From positions 1 through 44,260 of the IMG/VR virus record IMGVR_UViG_3300035181_000107: a stretch of DNA of 44,260 nucleotides. The stretch is one strand, 5' to 3'. This DNA comes from a virus. Under the pieces are notes generated by a model, which was not told the origin of the DNA, made no database searches, and worked only from the letters and a program-made list of their open reading frames with translations. This document shows, piece after piece, positions 17,548-25,316 of this stretch (its first letter is position 1; the number at the start of each line of letters is the position of its first letter). A program made the position numbers and the translations under genes.

Positions 17548-19302
17548 TTATCTCTTTCCGTGAATGTTAAATGTTAGCACCAGAGAGTTCAGCATGAATG
17601 CTCCTTGGAAAAGCAGAGAATGATTTATACCTGTAGCTCTACAACCATACTCTCTTGCTATATCATAAGTACCAATTAGATCTGGAGTAGAGTTAGTAGT
17701 GGTCTTTCCATCTAGAGAGGTCATTACAGTAAGATTCATTACTTGTCCTGACCTCACAGATTCCATAGAAATCTGATCTAGTGTCATCAAGCGGGCGCGA
17801 ACATACTGGTACTTTCCGAGTATAAGAGTTCCAGTGAGACCAAGAGATGCAATATCGAAATCTACTGTATATACAGAACCATCCGTTTTGAGAAAGGCAA
17901 ATGTCTGCCGCGGCACTTCCAGATTTAACTCCCCTGGAAAATGCACGGTGAAACATTGAGTATGATCTATCTTCAGTTTCCCATACCGTTTAGATATCAG
18001 ATCCAGAACAATCGCATGAGTAAGACTATTCACTCCATAAGACATTACCAGATAGCGATCAGCAATCACTGCAAGTTTCTTCTGCATTGGTCCAGTAAGT
18101 TCTTGCCGAATGAATACCTTATTCACATCATCGAAATCTTCGAAATTTGTACCGGAGATGAAATCAGTAATCTCAGTGTATACTGTCTGAGTCTGCTGGG
18201 TATTAATCAGTTGGAGACCAGAGGTAGTATAGGCATAGAGACCTGCAGAATTAGCGTCCCAAGTTACCAAGTCTAGGGTTGTCATTCCGCCGGAATTAAC
18301 TAACTCCCGGAATTGGAACGGATACTGTGAGTTATTCTGATACAGTGCTGCGATACAATTATCTGCCGTACCAATAATAAACCCGAGAGTATGTGGAACA
18401 CAGTAGTTAATAACACCTTTGGCAGCTTCAACTGGTCCGCCTCCTGCACCTGTTAACAAAGAAGGTGTGAAATCTGTTGGGTCAATTGCAGATGACCAAA
18501 GTACGGCAGAAGGTAAAGGATCACAACTAAAGAGAACAGATGTTCCTGCAGTAGTAATTGCTTGAGAAATTGTGATCAGATGAGTAGTATAGTCAACTGC
18601 TGTGATGATTGTAGATACTGGGATACCTATACCATTAATAACCTGACCAACTGCGAATCCTGTGATACTGCCGATGGCAAGAGTTGTATCTCCAATAGAT
18701 ACTGTTGCTGTGAAACTAACTGCCTTCACCCCTTTAGTCCATGCAATAAGATATCCAGCTGCGGCGCAGATACCTGTTACATTAGCGATTGCTAGTCCTG
18801 TAAGAGTCACTGGCTCAAAGTATGTTGAAGTAAAGTTGTAATAATAACAGCCATAGCCCTCGATGAAGAAATATGCTAGGCCACTAATATATGCGACAGT
18901 TACTAATCCCGGCGCGCCATGTTGCTTAAACACCCAAGGTCCGCCAACGCCATCACAGATATAAGTATCATTAGTTGTAGGTGTAGATACTACACCAAGA
19001 TACGCTTTGTTATCTGCGAAATCTCGGAGCAAGAATACTTGGCTAAATCCAGTTGCACCTGCTGGAGCCACTGGAAGAATCTGTTTATATCCTACTGCCT
19101 GCAATCCCTCTTGGTGAGGCATCACATTATGGCAATAATAGATCTGCGGGATTCCCTTATCTTTATCTAGATCTTCTGTTGAGAATGCAGTGCGCACGTA
19201 GTTCTGATCCTGCCCTGGAACAATGACAGTTCTGCCAAAGTTATGAGACAAGAAAGGGAAAGATTTAGCTGAAAGATTTCCTCGATATATAACTTGTGCC
19301 AT
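17548..19302 (-). CDS. Nozzle-like tail protein, beta-propeller type, 584 aa
   Basis: The start MAQVIYRGNLSAKSFPFLSH and then GRTVIVPGQDQNYVR is a recurrent opening of podovirus-like tail proteins. The body consists of repeated short strands with Trp/Tyr-Gly turns (AYLGVVSTPTTNDTYICDGV, FIEGYGCYYYNFTSTYFEPV, NSAGLYAYTTSGLQLINTQQ), compatible with a beta-propeller like T7 gp12, which forms the tail nozzle. Near residues 198-265 there is an inserted small domain (SIGDTTLAIGSITGFAVGQV ... ITISQAITTAGTSVLF), similar in pattern to one in the 225-aa decoration-like protein. It lies between fibre and lysis genes. Confidence 0.6.
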   Translation of the reverse strand: MAQVIYRGNLSAKSFPFLSHNFGRTVIVPGQDQNYVRTAFSTEDLDKDKGIPQIYYCHNVMPHQEGLQAVGYKQILPVAPAGATGFSQVFLLRDFADNKAYLGVVSTPTTNDTYICDGVGGPWVFKQHGAPGLVTVAYISGLAYFFIEGYGCYYYNFTSTYFEPVTLTGLAIANVTGICAAAGYLIAWTKGVKAVSFTATVSIGDTTLAIGSITGFAVGQVINGIGIPVSTIITAVDYTTHLITISQAITTAGTSVLFSCDPLPSAVLWSSAIDPTDFTPSLLTGAGGGPVEAAKGVINYCVPHTLGFIIGTADNCIAALYQNNSQYPFQFRELVNSGGMTTLDLVTWDANSAGLYAYTTSGLQLINTQQTQTVYTEITDFISGTNFEDFDDVNKVFIRQELTGPMQKKLAVIADRYLVMSYGVNSLTHAIVLDLISKRYGKLKIDHTQCFTVHFPGELNLEVPRQTFAFLKTDGSVYTVDFDIASLGLTGTLILGKYQYVRARLMTLDQISMESVRSGQVMNLTVMTSLDGKTTTNSTPDLIGTYDIAREYGCRATGINHSLLFQGAFMLNSLVLTFNIHGKR

Positions 19303-19304
19303 GA

Positions 19305-19643
19305 TTACTTTCCTCCTGGGGGTGGGAGATTATGGTAGATTGCCACAATTGCCCCTAGCCCGGCTCCAATAGATGCAACCCACTTGAATATTTTACCAAG
19401 AATACTTAGGAACTTAAAGAATGTTTTACCTAGATCAAGAATTTCTTTAATCTCTTGCAAGAGTTCTGCATTACCAGTAGTAACTTCAGTATTCTCTTTA
19501 ATCAATGTTTCCATGTTATTCATTCTATCATCTCCTACACGTAGGCGAAGTTCTATTGATTCATGTTCTTGATTATGTTCATCAGGAGTTTGATCTGTAT
19601 AACGGCGCAGGATCAATGGTTCTGGGAGTTGAGTATGTGGCAT
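19305..19643 (-). CDS. Coiled-coil plus TM protein, XhlA-like lysis accessory candidate
   Basis: 112 aa. A polar N-terminus with a Glu-rich heptad stretch (IELRLRVGDDRMNNMETLIK, TGNAELLQEIKEIL) leads to a basic hinge and one membrane span near residues 84-104 (FKWVASIGAGLGAIVAIYH), ending PPPGGK. This layout is that of haemolysin XhlA-like phage proteins, which associate with holins and endolysins. It is more than 2 kb from the holin pair and sits among fibre genes. A membrane-anchored virion or appendage role is the alternative. The sequence does not decide. Confidence 0.55.
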   Translation of the reverse strand: MPHTQLPEPLILRRYTDQTPDEHNQEHESIELRLRVGDDRMNNMETLIKENTEVTTGNAELLQEIKEILDLGKTFFKFLSILGKIFKWVASIGAGLGAIVAIYHNLPPPGGK

Positions 19644-19672
19644 CTATGTCTCACTGGGGTTAAATATATGGA

Positions 19673-20803
19673 CTATCGGAGTGCTAGCATTCCACACCCC
19701 AGATCACTTGCTCCACCAGAAGTAGTTACTGTTCTAGTTCCAGTAGTTCCAGAAGCAGAGAGCTGTTGATAGTATGCACTGATCGGAGGATTAGAAGTAT
19801 TATCTACCTGAGTCATCCCAGAGATACCATTGAATGTAACTCCGGCAATAGAGCCAAAAGCTGCTACAAGCATATCAGTTGCATAAGTGGTAGTAACTGC
19901 TGGGGCCGCAATACTTGTTACAGAAGCAACTGCATTGAATGAGCCAATCACATCTATACTAGAAACATTCCGGAATACCAGAATGACCATGTCATTGAAA
20001 GATGCTCCATTGGAGTAGTTATAAGAAGCTGGCTCACTAGCTCCTGCAACTTTATAGCAAGCTCCTTGATTACCTGGCCCACCGAATAGATCTGTGAATC
20101 CTGATGGAGGTGTATAAGTACCTGAGGTATTTCCAGTGCCAAAGATAAGAATCATATCTCCGGCAGCAGTACCTGTTGGTTTCGTGGCAGAGGTAGTTCC
20201 AGTAGAAGAAGCTACAAAAGTTATTGGATCATTCGCCCATACACCTGCAGTGTAACCTGAAGGAGGAGAATACACTTGAGCAGTTGCTCCAAAATTCGCC
20301 GTACCTGTAGTTGCAGCACTGGTAAAGTTTCCATAAGCTGCAAACATTGGCCAGGTAATAGAGCCTGGAGTTCCTTGAAGAGTATTGTTCTTATAGAAAG
20401 TTACATTACCAGTTCCCGCATCAAATGCAACACCAATCACATCTCCTGTTGTATAAGATGCATAAGTAGCAATTGATACTCCATTCTTATAGATTCCTCC
20501 AGATGGATAGTAACTTATACCTTGAGGAGCAGATTCAAGGCCAGCATTCTTACTCTGAGTACCATTCTCAACACCAACAACATGGAAATTTGCAGTGGAT
20601 GGAGTAAACTCATAGTACCACTTACCAGAAGATTTACCTGCAATGCTTCTAACCATTTGATGGAAAGAGCTGGGAGTGTCTACTGTAAGATTTCCTCCAG
20701 ATAAGGTAATGTTCAAACCTTTATCTAGAGGATTCCAGGTAGTATAAGAAGCAGCAGCCGCACCTACTCCAGTTGCTGCAAGCATTTGTTGTAGTGCGCC
20801 CAT
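19673..20803 (-). CDS. Tail fibre or adhesin with SPRY domain, 376 aa
   Basis: Residues 15-185 form a SPRY/concanavalin-like domain. Its landmarks are visible: a start DKGLNITLSGGNLTVD, then KWYYEFTPS...FHVVGVENG, GGIYKNGVS, GDVIGVAFDAGTGNVTFYKN and GTANFGA. The C-terminal 180 residues are a second beta-rich adhesin module (ITFVASSTGTTSATKPTGTA, VAGASEPASYNYSNGAS) ending GCGMLALR. SPRY domains bind proteins or glycans; in phages they occur on host-recognition fibres. The gene is followed by a two-base gap from the collagen-like fibre gene upstream and belongs to the receptor-binding block 19673-23537. Confidence 0.78.
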   Translation of the reverse strand: MGALQQMLAATGVGAAAASYTTWNPLDKGLNITLSGGNLTVDTPSSFHQMVRSIAGKSSGKWYYEFTPSTANFHVVGVENGTQSKNAGLESAPQGISYYPSGGIYKNGVSIATYASYTTGDVIGVAFDAGTGNVTFYKNNTLQGTPGSITWPMFAAYGNFTSAATTGTANFGATAQVYSPPSGYTAGVWANDPITFVASSTGTTSATKPTGTAAGDMILIFGTGNTSGTYTPPSGFTDLFGGPGNQGACYKVAGASEPASYNYSNGASFNDMVILVFRNVSSIDVIGSFNAVASVTSIAAPAVTTTYATDMLVAAFGSIAGVTFNGISGMTQVDNTSNPPISAYYQQLSASGTTGTRTVTTSGGASDLGCGMLALR

Positions 20804-20804
20804 A

Positions 20805-21932
20805 TTATGTAAGTCCTGTACCAGAGATGATCCAGCGTGTGGAAGTTACTTTGATTGCAGTGGCAACACCATTTGCCGCCAGTGTTCTAGATCCTGTAGT
20901 TCCTGCTCCTGCAAGTACCAAAGTATCAGCTGTGATCGCAATAGTAACTACGCCGGCCGATGTATCATTCACAAATGTAATTGCGGTTCCTATTGGATAT
21001 GCTACATTTGCATTCGAATCTATCGTAAAAGTCCGCGCCGTGGTGTCTGCAGATGGATGGTATAGATGTTTACCTTGATCTGCAAGTACGGTTGTATATG
21101 CAGCAGATTGTGAATTCTGGGGGATGTTGATATATCCAAGAGCGCCGGAAACTGGGAAAGTTACTGAGGTATTCGCAGTGAGTGTACCTGTGAAAGTAAA
21201 TGCGCCTGAGTAAGTTACATTACCCCCAGCTACCCAAGTCTCGGTAGACCAGGTTGGTGCTGCAGTTCCGCCACCAGATTTAAGAATCTGATTTACAGAA
21301 CCATTAGCAAGGAAAGATGTTACATCAACAGCAGATTGATAATGAATCTGTCCACCCGCACCACCTGCAACTGCAGCAACCTTACCAGAGGGAATTACAT
21401 AATCAGTACCAGCAGCGGCAACTTGTAAAGCTGTACCATTACCTTTTAAGAGACCTGTAAGAGAGGTAGTAAGGGTGATTGCAGGAGTGGAACTTGGCGT
21501 GGCCACAGTACCTGCGAAACCATTGGCAGTTGCTACAGACACTCCAGTAACTGTACCTGTACCACCTACTGCAATGTCCCCAGCACCTATGATGGATACT
21601 CCGCCAATTGTTTTAAGATCTGTACCTGAAACTGCTGCAGATATTGCAGTTCCATTACCTTTAAGAACTCCTGAAATCGTAGTTCCAACTGAAATAGCCG
21701 GAGTTGAAGAAGGAGTAGCAACTGAACCATTGAATCCATTAGCTACTGCCACAGAGACGGAGGTAACTGTTCCTGCACCAGCTGAGATACCTAGATTAGC
21801 TCTAGCTCCTGCAGCATCTGTAGCTCCTGTTCCTCCATTAGTAATTGGTATCGTATCTCCAGATACAAATTCTCCTACAGCTACTGCATTAGCACCGGTG
21901 AAGAAAGCTTTAAGTGGTAGTTTATCAGCCAT
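20805..21932 (-). CDS. Tail fibre protein with Gly-rich shaft repeats, 375 aa
   Basis: The N-terminus (MADKLPLKAFFTGANAVAVG, then GDTIPITNGGTGAT) is shared with the spike gene next to it and is the probable anchor to the virion. GGTGATDAAGARANLGI is a common tail-fibre hinge. The centre has repeats of the form V..G....V...VA.ANGF.G.VATPSSTPAI..., seen at about residues 57-80 and 130-155, which look like shaft repeats. The C-terminal part is beta-rich with TRWIISGTGL at the end. Likely a trimeric fibre. The repeats share several bases and could recombine. Confidence 0.75.
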   Translation of the reverse strand: MADKLPLKAFFTGANAVAVGEFVSGDTIPITNGGTGATDAAGARANLGISAGAGTVTSVSVAVANGFNGSVATPSSTPAISVGTTISGVLKGNGTAISAAVSGTDLKTIGGVSIIGAGDIAVGGTGTVTGVSVATANGFAGTVATPSSTPAITLTTSLTGLLKGNGTALQVAAAGTDYVIPSGKVAAVAGGAGGQIHYQSAVDVTSFLANGSVNQILKSGGGTAAPTWSTETWVAGGNVTYSGAFTFTGTLTANTSVTFPVSGALGYINIPQNSQSAAYTTVLADQGKHLYHPSADTTARTFTIDSNANVAYPIGTAITFVNDTSAGVVTIAITADTLVLAGAGTTGSRTLAANGVATAIKVTSTRWIISGTGLT

Positions 21933-21944
21933 GCTAATTTCCTT

Positions 21945-23537
21945 TTAAGGCGAAGATACTTGTGGAACATCAAGAGTAAACATGAATGAACAGTCTACAT
22001 AAGCATTAGCTGCATTCCTCATACCAATACTGATAGTATTGGAAGTTACACCAATGATATAAGAAGTAGCTACAAATCCTGGATCAAGAATCTGGGTAAG
22101 CATCACAGGTGCTGCAGATCCAAGATTATGTGTGAGTGTATAGTTACCTGTGGAGTTATATACGACTGTCCAACCTACTGGAATGTTTGATGCACCTACA
22201 TTGATTGCTCCCCCAGTGATGGAGACGGAACCATAGTAAGTTCCTTTAGTTTGCATGGAAGGAAGTCCGGCAGCTTCAACACTATGGCTCCAAGTGCAGC
22301 CGATTGGTACAAAGATGGTATTAGCATCTCCACTCAAATATGGTCTAGCAGCATTCGCAGCATATGTATTATACCCACGGAAGGAACATCCGATAAGAAG
22401 GATTATGTTCTTACCCACCGATTTGATATTATTCGTAGTATAATTTGCGCTAGAAGTGCGGTTGAAGTTACAGTTCTGGATCGTATGAACAATGGGGAAA
22501 GAGCCAGTATTTGTCAGTTTAATATCTGCATCACCATTATTTGCCTCGAAGTAGCAGTTGGCGATGTGACAACCATTAGCTCCCTCAGCTCCAGTGAAGT
22601 TGAAGTTCAGGCCAGCTGTTCCACCAACTCCCATAGTTCCAGAATTAGCTACAGATCCACCAGTAAAGTTCACGTTGGATGCATTGTCGATGATACGAAT
22701 ACCATTCGAAGTGTTCCTATCTACCAGGCAGTCTTGGAAAGTAGTTGCATTCAGATGGGTGAATCCACCAGCACCAAGTTCCGCAATCATTCCATTAACA
22801 TTTCCTTCAAAGAGGCACTTGCGGAAAGTTGCATATTCTACCGAGTTTGCATAAACTCCTGTATTGAGTTGCTCAAAACGGAGGTTCTCCATCGTGCACA
22901 TTTCAACAACTTCTAGGTACAAACCATTAACAGTTCCAATATGGTTTCGTCCAGAAATACAGAAGTCTTTGTATGTGACTTCCATAATCGAGGCAGTTGG
23001 GATTGATGTAGCCTGAATTCCATACATACCAACTGTATCTGGAACTATAATAGTATTCTGAGGTCCAGCACCAAATAGCGATCCTACTGGAGAACCATCA
23101 TATGCGTACATACCACCTGTAGAATAATTTAGGTGGATTGCGCCAACTCCTGTAATACCAGAAACTACAAACTTACCTGATGGAATATATCCAATGTAAC
23201 TAGGTAGGCCAGTGGCAAAGTTGGTAAATGCAGTAGCATTATTAGCCACACCATTACCAACTGCTCCATAGTCTGCAACTGCATTCTTGTAGATAGATCC
23301 GCCACCGCCACCAGATCCTGCTAGTTTGAAGATCGCATTACCTGTGGCTGTATCTTTGGTAAGGACATACTCGTTAGTTGCAGAACCTGCATTGGTAAGA
23401 GCATTGATAGCAGCTTGTGCCGTGGCCGCCCCAGTGCCTCCATTAGCAATTGGAACTGTATCTCCTGCTTGCATTTGTCCCAAAGAACTTGGAAGTCCTG
23501 AAACGAAATTCGTCTTGATTGGAATTTGATCTGCCAT
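21945..23537 (-). CDS. Tail spike, right-handed beta-helix (pectate-lyase-3-like), 530 aa
   Basis: The start was chosen at MADQIPIKTNF (23537), because it matches the start of the neighbouring fibre; a longer open frame to 23702 would add 55 residues that fit neither relative. After the anchor and GGTGAATAQAAINAL comes AVADYGAVGNGVANNATAF (from about residue 90), the classic opening of Pectate_lyase_3 beta-helix domains in phage spikes. Repeated short strands follow (FRKCLFEGNVNGMIAE, NGCHIANCYFEANNGDADIK, TIQNCNFNRTSSANYT). The C-terminal part is a small beta domain ending SFMFTLDVPQVSSP. Such spikes cut or bind surface polysaccharide; the active-site residues cannot be located by eye. Confidence 0.85.
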   Translation of the reverse strand: MADQIPIKTNFVSGLPSSLGQMQAGDTVPIANGGTGAATAQAAINALTNAGSATNEYVLTKDTATGNAIFKLAGSGGGGGSIYKNAVADYGAVGNGVANNATAFTNFATGLPSYIGYIPSGKFVVSGITGVGAIHLNYSTGGMYAYDGSPVGSLFGAGPQNTIIVPDTVGMYGIQATSIPTASIMEVTYKDFCISGRNHIGTVNGLYLEVVEMCTMENLRFEQLNTGVYANSVEYATFRKCLFEGNVNGMIAELGAGGFTHLNATTFQDCLVDRNTSNGIRIIDNASNVNFTGGSVANSGTMGVGGTAGLNFNFTGAEGANGCHIANCYFEANNGDADIKLTNTGSFPIVHTIQNCNFNRTSSANYTTNNIKSVGKNIILLIGCSFRGYNTYAANAARPYLSGDANTIFVPIGCTWSHSVEAAGLPSMQTKGTYYGSVSITGGAINVGASNIPVGWTVVYNSTGNYTLTHNLGSAAPVMLTQILDPGFVATSYIIGVTSNTISIGMRNAANAYVDCSFMFTLDVPQVSSP

Positions 23538-23568
23538 GGTTTTCTTTCTTTGCCAAAGTTGGTAGGAT

Positions 23569-23988
23569 TTATATGATAGGAATAGGACTACTGGTGCTAT
23601 CAGCTTTATAGAAGGGTAATCTGCCAGTAGAGTCGAGAGGGATGTTATTTTGATTTCCATCTGTAGTAAAGAATGGGAAAGAGTGAAAGATTGTATTATC
23701 AATGACAGTCACTGCAGTGATAGGAAATCCTACAACATCTATCTTATCCCCAACTGTTGCAGGGGTAAGTAGGGTAAAACTCCCTGGAGATGTTTCTGTG
23801 TAATCAATACCAAGAATCAATTTCAAACGATTCTTAAATACCCACAAAGATTTCGTGCCTGGGACGTATGTGAATGTAACCAGAGTGAATAGAGTTTGGG
23901 AAGCTGCAGCAGTAAACTGTTCCTCTGCAAGAGAGGAAGAAGTATTAAGTGCAATGTTTCCACCAAACCCAAATAATGAAGCTGTCAT
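23569..23988 (-). CDS. Virion-associated beta protein, 139 aa
   Basis: Start at MTASLFGFGGN (23988), which directly follows the stop of the adaptor gene and has an AAGG site 8 bases upstream; an extension to 24006 is possible. The centre, QFTAAASQTLFTLVTFTYVP followed by VFKNRLKLILGIDYTETSPG and VGDKIDVVGF, is a common phage tail or fibre module (a short beta-sandwich with a Gly-Asp-Tyr-Thr-Glu landmark). It lies between the head-tail adaptor and the spike and may link fibres to the tail. Its functional part is not known. Confidence 0.68.
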   Translation of the reverse strand: MTASLFGFGGNIALNTSSSLAEEQFTAAASQTLFTLVTFTYVPGTKSLWVFKNRLKLILGIDYTETSPGSFTLLTPATVGDKIDVVGFPITAVTVIDNTIFHSFPFFTTDGNQNNIPLDSTGRLPFYKADSTSSPIPII

Positions 23989-23989
23989 C

Positions 23990-24583
23990 TTAGTAACCTT
24001 CGGCAAGTATATTGGACATTCTGACCATAGCTATTTGTTCTGCTACTAGCCCACGCATAGCAGCAGCTTCTTCGTCCTTACCAATTGCTTTAAAAACTGT
24101 GGCAGCTGCATCATACACAATTGCGAATGGATGATCTAATGCTACCCAAGAGTTATACCCAGCAACTGTAATGTCTGGATTTACATAAGCCCCGATAAGA
24201 AAATACTGTTGTGGACTAGAGCATTTGATAGTAAGTTCTGCTCCTGCAGCATAGTAGATATCATCTTTCTCTACTTGATACCGATCCATTACTTGTGCAG
24301 GAGTTATCAGATCAAGGAACTTTCCAGGTGTTCCAGTACCTGTATTATCCCATTTACGAAGATATTTCACGGAGCGCCAAAGTGGTATCAGAGTTCTATA
24401 ATCCAGATTCTGAACAAATTCGGCTGTGGTAAAACCTACTCCGGACTCAAAAATATCTTTGTAAAAGAAATCACATTGATGGGCTTTGAGAGTCGCAGAT
24501 TTAATAGCCGAAGCTGTTTCAGCTACTCGGTCAGGACGACCAGTAAGAGTATAAACTTCAACGATTAATTCTGCGAGTGTCAT
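23990..24583 (-). CDS. Head-tail adaptor protein candidate, 197 aa
   Basis: A helical protein opening MTLAELIVEVYTLTGRPDR, with a later strand-turn region (YRTLIPLWRSVKYLRKWDNT), a PAQVMDRYQVEKDDIYYAAG block, and a C-terminal helical bundle (HPFAIVYDAAATVFKAIGKD followed by EEAAAMRGLVAEQ). This order is that of podovirus gp4-like and T7 gp11-like adaptors that sit under the portal. It lies at the boundary between head genes (24590 onwards) and fibre genes. Function is inferred from pattern and position. Confidence 0.68.
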   Translation of the reverse strand: MTLAELIVEVYTLTGRPDRVAETASAIKSATLKAHQCDFFYKDIFESGVGFTTAEFVQNLDYRTLIPLWRSVKYLRKWDNTGTGTPGKFLDLITPAQVMDRYQVEKDDIYYAAGAELTIKCSSPQQYFLIGAYVNPDITVAGYNSWVALDHPFAIVYDAAATVFKAIGKDEEAAAMRGLVAEQIAMVRMSNILAEGY

Positions 24584-24589
24584 GATGGA

Positions 24590-24994
24590 TTATTTCTTTG
24601 CGGAGATATTAAGCAAGCGGGCGGCCAAACCTGTGCCAGATCCGCCGGCTGCAGCAGTTGCAATATCTTGGGAGTTAGTAGGCTTGAGCGGCTCTTGCAC
24701 TGTACTACCCATATCATTGGCTGGATCGTTAGCTTTCTCGGCAGCCGCCAGATACTCTGCAATGATCTTTTCGCGCAATCCAGCGATTGGGTCAAGCACA
24801 GCAGAATCGGCAACAGCATCATTAGGGTCAATGAAAATATGGGGATGGCCAAGTTTCACTTCATATTCAAGTTCTGAGATTTCCGCAGGGATATCAGTGC
24901 AGAATCGTCCTTGGACAAAAATCGCAGGCTTGCCATTACCAAAGATGTAATTGATCGAAGGAATGGTTGATTTGAAAACAGCGAATTGAGACAT
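24590..24994 (-). CDS. Hypothetical head-associated protein, 134 aa
   Basis: The N-terminal half is beta-rich (FAVFKSTIPSINYIFGNGKP, AIFVQGRFCTDI) and is followed by SELEYEVKLGHPHIFIDPND. The C-terminal half is helical, then Gly/Ala-rich, and ends with a Lys-rich tip. It lies between the capsid-side terminator and the adaptor, so it is likely a head-completion or connector accessory protein. No exact family is recognised. Confidence 0.62.
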   Translation of the reverse strand: MSQFAVFKSTIPSINYIFGNGKPAIFVQGRFCTDIPAEISELEYEVKLGHPHIFIDPNDAVADSAVLDPIAGLREKIIAEYLAAAEKANDPANDMGSTVQEPLKPTNSQDIATAAAGGSGTGLAARLLNISAKK

Positions 24995-25015
24995 GATTGT
25001 TTTTCCTAGGTTAAT

Positions 25016-25048
25016 AAAAAAGGTATGTTTTTATATGCAGAACATACC
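25016..25048 (-). terminator. Rho-independent terminator downstream of the capsid genes
   Basis: Read on the minus strand, GGTATGTT (25048-25041) pairs perfectly with AACATACC (25029-25022) and is followed by TTTTTT (25021-25016). It lies just after the 72-aa gene that follows the major capsid gene. It would set a high capsid message level relative to the downstream tail genes, with read-through supplying the rest. Confidence 0.85.
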
Positions 25049-25073
25049 AGAAACTGCAGCCCTAGGAAGGATC

Positions 25074-25292
25074 CTAGCCAGTAACTAGCCGGATCTGTTG
25101 ACCCGGATTACCATTACCACCCTGGCCTTGGCCACCAACTAAACGAGTTGCAGCAGGAGGCAACATCGTAATCTGGTTATTACCATCAGGAGTCAGAATG
25201 CTGGTACCACCAGCGTTCCGAATTGAGATAGAAGAGATATAACCTTCGTCAGTAGAAACCATGCCAGGAGGATTGAGTTGGATAACTGCCAT
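25074..25292 (-). CDS. Small head protein candidate, 72 aa
   Basis: A 72-aa protein, 24 bases after the major capsid gene and immediately before the terminator. It is beta-rich (GYISSISIRNAGGTSILTPD, NQITMLPPAATRLV) with a Gly/Gln/Asn-rich flexible tail. The start has a good ribosome-binding site (AGGAGT). Coupling to the capsid gene in a shared high-output transcript suggests a structural cement or decoration role; no family is recognised. Confidence 0.62.
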   Translation of the reverse strand: MAVIQLNPPGMVSTDEGYISSISIRNAGGTSILTPDGNNQITMLPPAATRLVGGQGQGGNGNPGQQIRLVTG

Positions 25293-25316
25293 CTTAATAC
25301 TCCTGGTGTTAGGTGA

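Noticed and set aside
22251-22916. 221-aa plus-strand frame opposite the tail spike
   Set aside because: It is an antisense shadow; composition is Ser/Cys/Ile-rich and the minus strand has a clear beta-helix gene with proper start and spacing.
23538-23702. 55-residue N-terminal extension of the spike with a TM-like stretch
   Set aside because: The extension lies inside the preceding gene, and the neighbouring fibre starts at the equivalent MAD position; the internal ATG at 23537 has a usable ribosome-binding site.
24580-24852. 90-aa minus-strand frame overlapping the 134-aa gene
   Set aside because: It shares the strand but is in another frame within a better-spaced gene; the 134-aa frame has the proper ribosome-binding site and neighbours.
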